Assembly: GCA_026008535.1 (NCBI GenBank)
Contig: BRKX01000017.1
Span: 7,704,501-7,768,500, forward strand
Source: Perilla frutescens
Taxonomy: Eukaryota > Streptophyta > Magnoliopsida > Lamiales > Lamiaceae
Direction of reading: 5' to 3'
DNA: 64,000 nt
Shown: positions 22,637 to 34,759 of the stretch, one piece after another
Numbering within the stretch: position 1 is the stretch's first letter
How the letters are laid out: every line of letters starts with the position of its first letter
Translations under genes and position numbers: made by a program
Notes under the pieces: generated by a model
Database searches by the model: none
What the model saw: the letters and a program-made list of their open reading frames with translations, nothing else
Told to the model about the DNA's origin: nothing

Positions 22637-25600
22637 TGACATGCTATTTATTAATAAATAAGTGACCACAAGTACACGGTGTTATTACAATATGTAGTGA
22701 GTAAGAATATCGTATCCTACAATGACTAAAGCTCAAATAAAATACTAAGTAAAACATAGACACCTTATCAATATCTAAACTTTTGAAATTCAAATGAAGA
22801 GATGACAAATATCAAATAACAAAATAACATAAAAAACGCAACAAAGGCAAATAATAAATAACTTAGCAAATGACGGAAATGGGGGATTTTAGGGAAATGT
22901 TCATATAGTGAATCTCAGATTGATTAATTGATTATTTAACATTCTTTAATTCATTAATGGTGGAAAATCATGAGTTTGTTATCAGACTGTTCTTAAAACA
23001 CATTTCATAATATAGAAATAATGAGCATGTACTTCTATGGACGAGTTCTTCACACACGTCACCACTCACAATCAAGTTCCTTGGACTTAAATTCCTATGC
23101 AGTACTTGTTCACTTGGTCGGTTCTTCCAAGCATCACATAAATTGATTTTTCTATTTTATCCCACTAAATTAATCAGTCATTAGTGCGATTGTTCTAATT
23201 AATTAGCATGCATACATATGATATGGCCATCAACATACCCATGAGAAATCAGAACTAGGAAATTAAATGCCCAATAATGAACGGAACACATAATTCAATT
23301 AATTAAATCATTCAATTCATAGTACTTGCAAACCCTAGAATCTCTAGAGAAATTTAGCTAAACATAATAGAAATAAAAGAACACAGAGTTTGAAACATCA
23401 TAAACTAAATATAGAAGACACCGAATGATCTTTATGGCATCCAATCGTCTCCTATGATGAACTCTTTCTCCGCCACCGTTACAATTCTCTTCTCCAATGA
23501 ACTTTGAGGGTGTAGATGATGTTGTGTAGCCTCCTCTATCTTCTCGAGATGTGTGGAAGTGTAAAAATAATGTGTGGTATGTGTGTTCGGCGTATGTAGG
23601 CATTTCTAAGTGTATGAAGCATCTCCTCTTGTAACACCCTAAATTTAATAAAGTGTTAAACTAATTTTTTTAGTGATTACAATTGATGCGGAAATGTGAG
23701 TTACTTTTTTTGATATAATAATAATCAAACTTAATTAATTAAATCATTTAAACTGAAAATAATTACATGAATTTAATAAATTAAAATTCTACTTAATTAA
23801 TTAGAATAACATTGCAACTTGGAATATTTTTATTTGAAAAGTTTACCATAAGTTCTAGAAAAAATAAAAGACAATAACATGAATAAATGTCTGAGAAATA
23901 ATAGGATCCTTGAAATATTGAATTATAAATAATTATTTTAAAGAAATTTGACTATGATAAGCGAAAAAAATGCGATTCGACTTGACTTATCATTCGATCC
24001 TCTACACAGCCACCAAACTTAGTTACTTGAAAATATTAATGATGAGTGAGCATATATAAAATATACTCAGTGTGAGAATATATGCAAAAGATTTGCCCAA
24101 GTTAATAAAACAGCAACACATATAACCGATATTACTGGAAATTGATAGTACCTTAGTACCGAAAATTGATTGATAGTACAATAGTACCTTAGTACTCAGT
24201 GTGAGAATTGAATCGCTTAGCGACATTTGTACACAAATAATGAGAGCTAAATAAATGAACGTATAGTCCAAGTGCTCATTGATAGTAACATGAAATACGG
24301 CCAACACATGATATTAAAATGGGTAAATATTTAAATCCACAGCATAAAATAAATGAATCACACACCTTAATTGAATCGATGAACTTTGAGTCAAACACTA
24401 TATATCGATAACTTAATGTCTTAGTCGCGCCGCATCTAGAATACCATAATAAATAAACCTTATAAATGCATATTTGATCCTAAAAGTAAACTAATTTGGC
24501 ACAGAATTTAAAATAAATAATGAATTGTCTCTGAAAGAGTTTAAATGATTGACCAATGGCTATGCACATGAACTCAAAATGCTTACAATCGAAATTTATT
24601 CATTTCCCTTAATGATACTGAGTTCAACCAAAATGGTAAATGGTGAAGGTGAGTTTATAAATTGCACATCTTATACAATTGACAATGAAATTCAGACTCA
24701 CATAATAATCTGGCAAAATATTTAACTTTAAAACTCCATAACAAATTTTATAATATTAATTATTAGATAAAAAATAATGAATACTGAAAACATTTATTTC
24801 TTCTCTCATCAGCAACCCAGATTAGTCAAAACCAAAAACTAATATTACAAATGCCAAAGTGTTCGTCCAAAATAATTGTAGGTTCTTAATTAATGACAAA
24901 AATGTGAATAATTAAAACCACAACCCAATTTAAACTACCATTAAAAATATATATTACATAATAAATCTTGCTCCTAGACTTAGATTGCTATTTTCGCATA
25001 TTTTAAAAAATAACCAGCTGGATCTACTCAATTAGAAAATTAATTAGCAACATTAATAAACTTACGACTCATGAAATATTAAAAACTTAGAATAAAATAT
25101 ACAATTAAAGTTACACCATTAAAGAGTATCATTAAGCAATCCAACTCCATTTCTCTCTCTCTACACCATATAGGTCTGTTTCCCATTATCTCTATGTTTA
25201 GCTCATAATTTAATTATCCCAAAGATGAACTTTTAAACTAATTAAGATCCGTTACGCCCAAACAAAAATTTCAGTTAAAAAGATAGCTGCTACATTTAGT
25301 TATAATTGTAGTGATCCAGATTATTAAATAAATGTTGATAGTTCATAAATACGTGTGAATATGAATGTATATGCATGTCCAATTGAGTAAAATAGTGTAG
25401 AATAAATGGTTGGTTCCCAAATTGAAGATTTATGGCTTAATTATATATATAAAAAAAACATATAATGAGATATTAAAATTTTAAAATATGAAATCATTTA
25501 TAACATTAACTAAAATTACACCAGCTAGCTCTCACCTTTCGAAAATGATTGTTTCCGTAGAGCAGTCTTAAGCAGAGATATGAATTCCTAAGACATTATA

Positions 25601-26823
25601 ACAAAGATTTGAAGCAAGATCTTAAGATTAATAAATTTTCAAAACAAAGAGTTATTGAAGGAGAAAACATGGAGGAATCAAATCTCAGTACCTTGAATCG
25701 GCGTACAAAACCAAATCGGCATAAAAGTTGTATATCTCTTTAGAGAAAATAAATATTGAGTTCTTATATCAATAAATTAAGGCTCCATTTTCCATTTTAA
25801 AGACAACAAAAATACGATAAGATGAAATGATTGATCTCTTGTCCAAAAATAAATAAGGTACTACAATTTTTGCCAATTTAAGAGAATTGACTCCCCACTC
25901 ATTTCCTAATTGCACTCTTAACACTTTCGAAATCCCTAGATTATAGAATGATGTGTAATATGAATTTACCACTCTACTGAAAAATAAAAATGAAATTTGT
26001 AAATAATTCCATAGTTTAAAAGTTGACCAATTCTCTTCTTAAATAAAAATCTGAAATTGCTCGCTTTCCAAAATACATATAATTTTATCATAATACAAAT
26101 AGAATCTTTATGACTCATTATATGTAAATGTGTGCATGCTATCATTAGGTAACAATATTTAAATACATTAAATAATTAAATTTAACAAAAATAATATTAA
26201 TTGTTTCTAGGGGCGCGACTTAAACAAATACAATTTGATTCAAAAATTTTCAAATTGAAAATGAGAACTCACTTTATTTAAAACATGACAAAATGGGTTG
26301 TTACACCTCTATTCTCCCCAAGTGTGGCTATTTATATTTTTGATTTGGAACCCTAATTATAGAGGAAAAACTCATCAACCCGCGAAGCTGTAAGGCTAGG
26401 TCGAGTAAAATAATTCACACGACCCAGTAACCTGTTTTTACACTAGTTCGACCCAAGTGAAATTGATCGGGTCGACCCAAACCTTCATATATTGTACATG
26501 GGTGGGTCGATCCGGTCGACCCATTCTCTTTTTTCATTGGGCTTCGAATTTCAATGGAATCTAATTATTTAATGCAGTCCAATGGGCTTTAATTGAGTAA
26601 TTAATTAAGCTTAATGCCAAATTAGACCCTTACTTAGCTCTCTAAGACTTTAATCGATCATTTTGCATCAAATATATAACATATTTGTCACTTTCACTGC
26701 AAAACTCACAAACACATCAAAAATATCAAATGCTAGGAAATTAAGCACAACAGCTAGTAAATTCCACAACTTAAAGAAATAAATGATATCAATTCATGTT
26801 CCAAAAGTCATGTAAATGTTACT
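22637..26823 (-). repeat. Athila-type solo LTR, split by another solo LTR
   Basis: The two arms (22,637-23,629 and 26,306-about 26,823) together match the 5' LTR at 17,151-18,583. The low-coordinate edge TGACATGCTATTTATTAAT aligns with the LTR end at 17,151. There is no tRNA-Asp PBS beside it, and MITE sequence lies on both sides, so this is a solo LTR. The high-coordinate boundary is certain only to within a few bases; CTCGAG lies near both edges, which may be its duplication or merely MITE sequence. Confidence 0.75.
23630..26305. repeat. 2.68-kb solo LTR (Gypsy type) with CCTCT target duplication
   Basis: The element begins TGTAACACCCTAAATTT and ends GGGTTGTTACA, giving inverted termini TGTAACA/TGTTACA of the kind seen in many plant chromovirus (Tekay-type) LTRs. 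It is flanked on both sides by CCTCT (23,625-23,629 and 26,306-26,310), a perfect 5-base duplication. It holds no coding sequence and is very AT-rich. Removing it restores the Athila LTR alignment. Confidence 0.88.
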
Positions 26824-27235
26824 GAGCTCGAGCCTCGAATCGAGCTTGATAAAGTTATCGAGTCGAGCTCAAACAGAGTAGTATTCGGCTCGGCCAGCTC
26901 GCGAACATGTTCGAGCTCGAATTTAATGGAACACGCTCACGAACATGTTCATTAATATAATAAATATTTCAAATGATTAAATTAAATAAACTTTTTTTCG
27001 AGCTCAAGCTCGAGTATGTAAATTAAACGAGCTTTTTTCGAGCATTCGAGCTTAGGCTCGATTAGTGAATTTTCGAGTATTTCATGAGACTCAAGCTGAA
27101 TTCGAACATGACAAATATTTATCGAGTCGAACTTGAACAAAAAAAAATTGAATTGAGTTCGAACTTGAATATTGCTTAACGAGTCGAGTTCAAACATTAT
27201 AATTTTTGACTCGATTCGATTCGTTTACAATCCTA

Positions 27236-28527
27236 CACATGCTTAATCAAAATAAATGACCATCATTCAGGTGCACAATATTGAAATAACAAGAATGCTG
27301 AAAGACTTCTACAATCTCATTGGACGATCTCAGTGATTTCATGTACAATTGAAAAAGGGTTTTATTTTTTTATTGGTGGTGACTTTAAATTGAACACACT
27401 TTTTATCAATATCCTTTTCTGTGCACGAGTGCGTTTTATATTCTAGAATGTTGAATTTTTAGATACATCATGTATACAGAATATTACAAAAAAAAAAAAA
27501 AAAATCAAGTCACATCAATAAAACATAGATTTCCCACATCACCTCTCCATGCAATGTAAGCCGGTCATGTTACAAATTAAAGTAGGTCCTACTATCACCT
27601 TCACCTTTAGATAATTTCACGGCTAATATTAATGCATGTAATTCGAATGCTGGTGGGAGTCGAATGTTGCGGCTGTTCTCCCATACCATTTATGCTGCCA
27701 TCGTAACGCCGTTCGAATATATAATCTATGTTTGGATTTAATTAAAGACAAAAACTAAATTAATGAAAGAATTGGTTTTTTTTTTTCCCTCAAATCTAAT
27801 ATAGCATAGCACTTGATACTTGAGCGGAGTATATTTTCTATATTTAACTTGGCCTAATTGCCTCCAATATCATGTACTTGAGATACTCTAGTCCAGCTCA
27901 ATTTGAATTTATATATTAGTTTTTATTTCATCTTTTTTCTTCAATTTTTTTTGTGGTTAGGTTTAATTTTATAATTATTAATTGAGGTTTATAATTATTT
28001 TTAATATTTTTTTTTTCAAGTTAATAATTGATTATTATGGTTGATTATTCCATAATTAAGGTATATAATTCTTTTAAAAAATATTTTTTATCTATAAATA
28101 TTGACTATAAGTGATTATACTATAATAATTTCTAATTTTATAATAATTATTAAAATAATGAATTCAATAATTGGAGATAAGACTGGGATATGCAAATTTA
28201 ACTAGATGATTTCTTCCCATTTTTAAGATCCGACGTAATGTTTTCTTCATGAGCATTTAAAGTAAAAAGTCCAATAATTTTGGTAGTTGGAGCTAACATC
28301 TTATTGACCACCTATATTATTCCACTCATTTATGATGGAAAATATGAACTTGTGTACTCTTGTACAATTATCATGATATCACGCAGTCAGTATAATTTGT
28401 ATAATTGAATCTTTTCGTCTCAAAATAAAATAATAATTGAATGCTTTCGATTTAAAAAAATTGGCCTGGTAACTATAAATAGTATAATTAAAGAGGGAAA
28501 ATTTTATATGAATTAAAGTCAGATGTT

Positions 28528-28528
<1 letters not shown>
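27236..28528. other. AT-rich intergenic sequence without recognised genes
   Basis: I see no conserved frame. There is a run of about 18 A at 27,487-27,504 and long stretches of AT near 27,930-28,160. No MITE termini were identified. Confidence 0.5.

Positions 28529-28569
<41 letters not shown>
28529..28569. repeat. (TAA)n microsatellite
   Basis: About 13 uninterrupted TAA units. Confidence 0.95.
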
Positions 28570-28570
<1 letters not shown>

Positions 28571-28679
28571 GATAATTTATGTTTAGTTTTTGTTACAATT
28601 ACAACTTGACTATAACAAAATGTTTACACGTCTACGAACACTAGTCACCAAAAATGTGATCCCATCTAACTTTATTCAA

Positions 28680-29325
28680 TCACCACTCTCTGAAGTAAAC
28701 AAGTATTCTAGAAGACACTCAAAAATAAAAATCTTACCAAAATAGGATTCGATCTCAATAAAAAAAAATGTCTTGTTGTTGTAAACAAAAGACAATTTAC
28801 TGTTCTATATAAAAGGAGACAATGCAGATCATAGTTTGGGTGTCGACCAAGTACATATATATAGAGTTATATTTTTTCTAGTGCTCTGCGTGTTTTGAGC
28901 TTAGATTTTTGGTCGTAGTTAGAATTGTTCACTTTAGTGTTCAACATGAAGTCAAGTGTTCTAGTGTTTACATATTCCATCTAACACTTAGGTTTTGAGT
29001 GATTAGGTAAAAGTAGCTCGGAAGAGGTTACTTGTGAGAACTAGAGTGATTATAGGCTAGGAGTGATCTCATACTTCAATTCATGAAAAAGGGTACAAAA
29101 GAGAGAAAGGGCGATGTGTGAAATGATTTCAATGTGTAAGAAGTTGAGTACAATTTTATACTAGATTAGTGGAATGTTTCTCACCAGACTAGATCCCTTA
29201 CAGTAGGTTTTAACCGAACTAGGATATTACTCATTGCATTCTTTAATTACTTGCTTTATGATTATATTGTTGTTCATAATACTATTCACACAAATGTTCG
29301 TACACCAAAGTGAACACAAGTAAAG
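28680..29325 (+). repeat. Copia-like LTR fragment (copy B of an inverted pair)
   Basis: Inverted copy of 18,584-19,400 (the first ~600 bases match). It has a TATA-like CTATATAAAAGG at 28,806-28,817 and GGTTTTAACCGAACTAGGATAT near 29,205. No PBS or coding sequence accompanies it. Confidence 0.7.
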
Positions 29326-29479
29326 AACACCACATATCTGTACATAATTTAGCAATTACAGGTTGGACAATCCTACTTTCCCTAGTCACAACCATTTCTA
29401 TAGTATATAAGTTTCCAATAAGTTGCTATTGCCATTTTTCTATCCAAATAGATCGCATCATCCATGTACACTACCTCTG

Positions 29480-31081
29480 TGACGCGCGGTCATTTCGCGG
29501 TCAGAATAAATCTCTCAGACGAGACTTATATAAGCACACAGCAAGGCGTAGCTAGCTAATGTGAGTAAGGGTCAATCCCACGAGGAGCTGCGAATTCTAT
29601 CTTCCAATGTCACTTTTTCAAAAAGGTTGAGGATTGTTGTGGTCTCTGTATGTAAAGACTGTAAACTAAAGAACAAAACAAAAGACAAGAAAATATTAAT
29701 AGTAAAAGTATTCCAAATTAGAACTCATATTTTGAACTTAACAAACACTTGACCGATCATGGGCACGCTGATTACTTATGCAAATATGATTACTTGGTTA
29801 TAGGCAACGGATCTCTCACACTTACCCAATCTATCCTTTCAGTTTAGCCTAGAGGTGATCTCTTGTCCCCTAAACCCTAACTTGTTACCCAACCCCGATC
29901 TCTCATATGATTGTAAGCAACAAAGCAGCCTTATGATCTAGACAGACCCAAATTTACCTAGACAAAGATCTCTCTTATGCCCTCAGTACCCGTAATGTAT
30001 CCCATCCCTTCATGACCAACACACAGCTACGATTCATTGACCATTTATAGAAGTAGTGAACACAATTCTAATTAACGAGTGATCAGCCACAATTAACTAG
30101 CTTAGCCCACTATATAATGCAACAAAGAAAATGATTGCACGACGGAACCAAATTCGCACAGTTTATGCCCATAAGCCTCACAGTTCTTACATGTTCATTA
30201 AATTCTTATCCTTGTTCAATCCTGAATAACGAGTCTAGCCGCTCATGCTAGACTTAGAACAATAAAAATAATTTGAAGAATTAAAACAAGACATAATATA
30301 AATGGAAAACTTACTTATATTAACTGCAAAAAGAATCCAACTCCAACGCGGGATTGAAGAACATAAATAGGAAATCCTAAGTGCCTGTGGGCATAAGGCC
30401 CGAGACAGAATTCAGAAAAGATTATTGTACGTAAAAGCAATAAAAGAGTGTAAAAAGGTGTTTGTTTTTGGCCATGAAATCTACTTAATAGGAGTACAAA
30501 AACACAAGGTAAACTCCCCCACAGACCGAGGGATCTTCAGCCCAGTCCACAGCTGTCGTGCCCAAGACTTTCCATATCTGGCAGATTCTTCCCTTATTTA
30601 TAAGATTCTGAGTCACAGATTATGTACTCGCTCTGCCCTAGTATCGCCGATATAGCAACTTTCCTTGTAGAGCCGATCCTCCTTCTGGAAGATCTCACTT
30701 TCCTTCCGCGGCTCTTCTTTCCTTGGGCGGCTAGGGTGCACTGCTCCTGTTTCAGCGGATTGTGATTACTCTTGTGCCCTCATCTCCTCTCCTTCTCTTC
30801 TCAATCACTCTAGGGTTATTGTGGGCACGATCACGAACTTCTTCTTCGGCTTCTGCTGGAATGGTGGGCGATTTCTGCTAGGCTCGAGAGAGAGCTTTCT
30901 GCTGAGAAGTTGTTTTCCATCTCGGTATCATTAGCACCATTATGCCCTTCAGAAGTGATTCTCCTACCTCATGTTGCCCCTTGTGCCCATTCTGGCTCTT
31001 TCCGACTCAAAAAAACACAAAAACAAAGGACAAAGAAGGAGAAAAAGACACAAAAATACAAGAGAATTTGGACTTGTCACA
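29480..31081 (-). repeat. 3' LTR of an Athila-type element
   Basis: On the plus strand it runs from TGACGCGCGGTCATTTCG to GACTTGTCACA, about 1.60 kb. The first ~930 bases match 35,779-36,772 very closely, including CTCAGACGAGACTTAT and AATCCCACGAGGAGCT-type words. At its high-coordinate edge lies the polypurine tract of a minus-strand element. Confidence 0.88.
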
Positions 31082-31094
31082 CCCACCCACTTTA
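31082..31094 (-). promoter_or_regulatory. Athila-type polypurine tract
   Basis: Read on the minus strand, AAAGTGGGTGGGTG abuts the LTR start TGTGACAAG, preceded by GAGGACAAGTATGAC. This GAGGACAAG...GTGGGGGTG arrangement is the standard 3' end of Athila internal regions. Confidence 0.8.
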
Positions 31095-32532
31095 GTCATA
31101 CTTGTCCTCAAGTATGCGGGTACAACGTGCCCAAAAAAGAAAAAACAGAAAACAGAATGAAGAAAAGACATACTCACAACAAAGACACGACAAAGCAAGC
31201 ATGTAAAATAAATCTCTTACGGGCACAGAGACCTAGGCATCTGATCACACTTAACAGCATATAGACAGTAAAAACATACATAATGCCCACTACAAATCAA
31301 AATGGCTAAGTGAGTGGTTCTCTCATGCTTTCCTCACTCAAGTATTTTGGCTAAGTGTTTACGCTCAAGGAAAACATAATTGAATCGAGGGTCACTATAA
31401 TCTTGCAAGTGCTCTTGTTCCTCCTCTACTGTTGGAATAATGGGTATACCTATGCTAAGAACTTTAAAGGTTGTAATGGAGCTACGGGTTCAAGGTAAGA
31501 AATATTTGGATCTGGCTCAGAACTCAGTCGAATTTTCCCTTCGGGAGACTTCTTTTGACTCTTACTGGCCTTTGCCACCGTGCCCATTTTATTTAAGCAC
31601 ATGCCCAGATTTTTTTATCTTGTGGGCATTCTTCACTTTTATCTTCTTAGGGCTTCTTTCTCATTTTTTTTCTTTTTTATTTCGACCCCTTTCTCTTTTC
31701 TTTTTCTTTCTTTTTCTTAGCATTTCATGCCTTATAACACACCAGATTTATCCTTCCCTTATGCCCATGGTCTTTTTTGTGGTTTTCAAGAAAGAACATG
31801 ATCAGGGCTTAATTTATTTTTGGCTCAAACAGGGCTGCAAGGGATAATATCAGGGCGATTTTATTTGGCTTTGTGGGCCCAGAAATAAAATTTGCATAAG
31901 CATTTCAGCAGCATACCCAAAATTTCTTGTGACCTCGGAATAGAGCGAAGCAAGTTCTAGTTCACCTAAATTCAATAATGCAGAAATCACACAAGAAAGA
32001 ATAATCACATGCATCGTGAATTCAGGCTCAATTCCTCACAAGGTACTTAGTTCATTCATCATATAAGCAGTAGCATGGGCATGCTGAAATGAAAATACAT
32101 TAAAATATGCTACCTTATGGTTACAAGATCCTAGACTCCATGCTTATAAGTTCAAATATTTACACATGATTGACACATAAAAAAATGCAAAGAAGGCAGA
32201 GTAACCCCCATCCACACACTTTTTCTTCGGCAAAGTGGGTGCGAGAAGGTTATCCTACGAACCGCAAACTCAATGAAACATTAAATGGTAATCCCTACCC
32301 ACAGCCTTAGGCAAAGTGGGTCGGTACGGAGGTCATTTAACTAAAACAGAAACAAAAAACAACAACACACAAAAAACAGACAAACAAAACCAAAAAAAAA
32401 ACAAACGACACCCTAATGCCCACACCCACACACTTTGTGCTAAGAAAAGTATGAGAATGGGGTGACATCTAAATAGACACAAAACAAAAAAGATAAAAAA
32501 TAGAAACCTAATCTACGGGAAAGAGTACCAGT
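31095..32532 (-). other. Athila non-coding 3' internal region
   Basis: About 1.4 kb lies between the env-like ORF and the polypurine tract. It includes a pyrimidine-rich block near 31,655-31,720 (purine-rich on the element strand) and AAAGTGGGT words repeated near 32,230 and 32,305. No conserved protein frame was found. Long non-coding stretches here are normal for Athila elements. Confidence 0.55.
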
Positions 32533-34177
32533 TTAGGCATTAGAGGGGGTCAGATAATTGAATCCGACGTGCTTGAAGTAGGCAAACAGAGCGGTTTCCA
32601 ATTGATCTAGTCTAGCTAGGATGGTGGTGGCTGCTGACTCTTGCTGTTGTGCCCTCGGGGGCCTCTAGCTGGGTCCTGCATTCAAAGAAAAACTAAGGTT
32701 ACTCAAAGTCTCAAGCTTCGGTATGCCGAACACGGGTTTCCCCTTCTCATCATCAAAAACATCCACCATTCTCTTCAAGCAGTTCAAATCAAACAATTCA
32801 ACATGCTTGCAATATAAATTAGTGGATGATGGATCAAACAAGCACATCTTTTCAGCAAGATGGGTTATCAGTTGGGCACAAGAGATGCGGTTCTTAGAAT
32901 GGGCCACAGTGTCCTTGAAGTGGGCGATGGCCACAGCTCCAAAGTTTATCCTTTTTTTGTGTACCATGCACCAGAGGACAAATAACTCTTGATTGGTGAT
33001 GGAGTTAGAGTTATCTTTCTAGTCAAAGAATTTGTAGGCGAGCACACGGTGACAAAAGCGAAGGGCATTGCTTTTCAGCATGTGTCCATTGCTAGTTCCA
33101 GACTTGAATTTGGAACCGTCTCCCAACTCAGCACACTTCTCATCCACATTCTCATCCGTGGGCACCACAACAATAGCAGATCTATAATCATCATTATTCA
33201 AGTCTAAAAATGACACAATGCCCAAACCCATGTTCAATTCATCAATAGAAAGATTAAAATTTTTACCAAAAAATTTAAACTTGAAAACCTTAGCAGAAGT
33301 ACCACCCTTCCCCATGCTTTTCACAGACAACTCATAGAAAAACTTATAAACCAACTTAGGAAAAATCAGACAGTCCTACTCAATAAAGAAAGACCAGCCA
33401 ATGTTAGAGAATAGTTCCCTTACCTCTCGCTCAATGCCTAAGATAGCGAGTGAGGCGAAATGGATGGTTTTGCTGTGAATGATCTCCCTTGTGGGCAAGA
33501 TGCCCTCTCATTTCGGCATGGCTTTTCCAGAAGTTGGGCTAACCACAGTTTTTGCCCTTCTTTGCAGATGGCTTAGCAGGGCCTTTCCCTTTTCCCTTGG
33601 CAGACACAGAGGGCGCATCTGTTGTGCCCTCAGTGGGTTCCTTCAGAGACAGAAACTGGTTATCCAGACTCTTGTGGGCTCGCGACTCCCCACTACTTTC
33701 AGCTTTTTCTTTCTCGGCCTTCTCATCGACTTTCTCGTCCTCCGACAGCGTCGGCGACAGTTGTTTCTTCCTCTTCAGGGTCTGCGACTGAGCTTTCACG
33801 GCGGCTACCTTCTCCTTCTTCATCTTCTTCAAATTTTTAGTTGTAGAGGGCTCAGAGGTGTGCTCCGGCGTTGGCTCAGAGGTCACATCTTGCTACATGC
33901 TAGCCTCCTCTTGGTCGTCAATTTCTTTGACGGTCTCCTCAACAATTTTCAGAGAGGTTTCTTCCTCTATCTCTGATTGTTGGATGGAAATAGGTGAAGA
34001 CAGTGGCTCGATGGTGGAGAGAGGTTGGATTTTTATGGCGGCAGTGCTCGACAGCTTTGTTGGTGCAGCGGCGTCAGTGGTGGTATCCCTAGAGTTTTCC
34101 GGTGAAGTGGAAGGGGTAAATTCCACCTTCTTCTTTGTGGACTTGGCAGCGCAAGTTTTGGGAGCCATGGTGATCAT
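32533..34177 (-). pseudogene. Athila env-like / plant transposon protein ORF
   Basis: From about 34,177 the minus strand reads APKTCAAKSTKKKVEF, an S/T/E-rich N-terminus, an in-frame TAG at 33,893, then a basic K-rich stretch to about 33,539. After a disrupted section, 33,354-33,019 holds VYKFFYELSVKS, FGKNFNLSIDELNMGLGI and GHMLKSNALRFCHRVLAYKF, and 32,967-32,665 holds INFGAVAIAHFKDTVAHS and SCAQLITHLAEKMCLF. These match the plant transposon protein domain found between integrase and 3' LTR in Athila elements. A further shift leads to a C-terminal LARLDQLETALFAYFKHVGF and a stop at 32,533. Its role is unknown; it is often called env-like only because of its position. Several stops and shifts make it inactive. 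Confidence 0.72.
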
Positions 34178-34759
34178 GGGTACGGCGGTTTAAGAGAGAG
34201 AGTTTTAGAGAGAGAAAAGAGGGCTATAAATTTTTGAAAATTTGGGTGAAAAAATGCGAGTGAATTTTGGTGAGGAAGGGGTGAGGGTTTAATACTTGGA
34301 TTCACCCTAGCCACTCAATTTGGGTTGATGTGACAGTCCCGTCAGATGACTTTTAGGCTTCTAGGGTTTTCTTGTACGGAATCTTGTATTGTGCCCACGG
34401 GAGCAGAGAGATCCCGCATTTCCCGGAATTGCCTTTGATGGTGCCCTCCATACTGGAAGTATTCAAATTAGCTAGATTCTTTCCTTCCATGAAAAATTCA
34501 CCTAAATTTATTTCCTAAAATACTCCAAAAACAAATACAACCATAAAATCCAACTCCTAGTCTAACATGGCAAAAAATAATCACTCAAAATGAGAGAAAT
34601 AAATTGTGAAAAATTTAAAAGTAAAGAAAAATAAATAAACCTGGGTTGCCTCCCAGTCAGCATCTCAGTTATTATAGTGGACACGACGCTTGCCTTTCAT
34701 CACATGTATGTGGGCTCAACGAGCTTGAGCCCGAGAGCCTTAATGTATGAAACTGTTGG
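34178..34759 (-). other. Spacer between Athila integrase and env-like ORF
   Basis: This 580-base segment has no conserved frame. It contains GA-rich sequence near 34,196-34,225 and AT-rich sequence near 34,500-34,640. Confidence 0.5.

Larger units (their letters stand above)
22543..27235. mobile_element. GAGCTCG-rich MITE (hAT-like) split by nested LTRs
   Basis: The left piece (22,543-22,636) starts TAGGGCTATAAATAAAC; the right piece (26,824-27,235) ends in a sequence whose complement is TAGGATTGTAAACGAAT, giving imperfect terminal inverted repeats. Both pieces are dominated by GAGCTCGAG and TTCGAGCTCG words, typical of a very common plant MITE type with TAGGGxTGTAAA termini. Flanking octamers agree at only 5 of 8 positions, so the duplication is not proven. 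The inner 4.2 kb is foreign. Confidence 0.65.

Noticed and set aside
29310..29752. Two plus-strand frames of 81 and 63 codons
   Set aside because: They fall across LTR sequence repeated at 35.8 kb, where the frames are not conserved.
31440..31847. 135-codon plus-strand frame with a hydrophobic, F/L-rich stretch resembling membrane segments
   Set aside because: It is a reading of a pyrimidine-rich block in the Athila 3' internal region; no family resemblance and no context for a gene.
33479..34193. Plus-strand frames of 111-165 codons
   Set aside because: They lie antisense to the Athila env-like ORF, whose minus-strand translation is the recognisable one.
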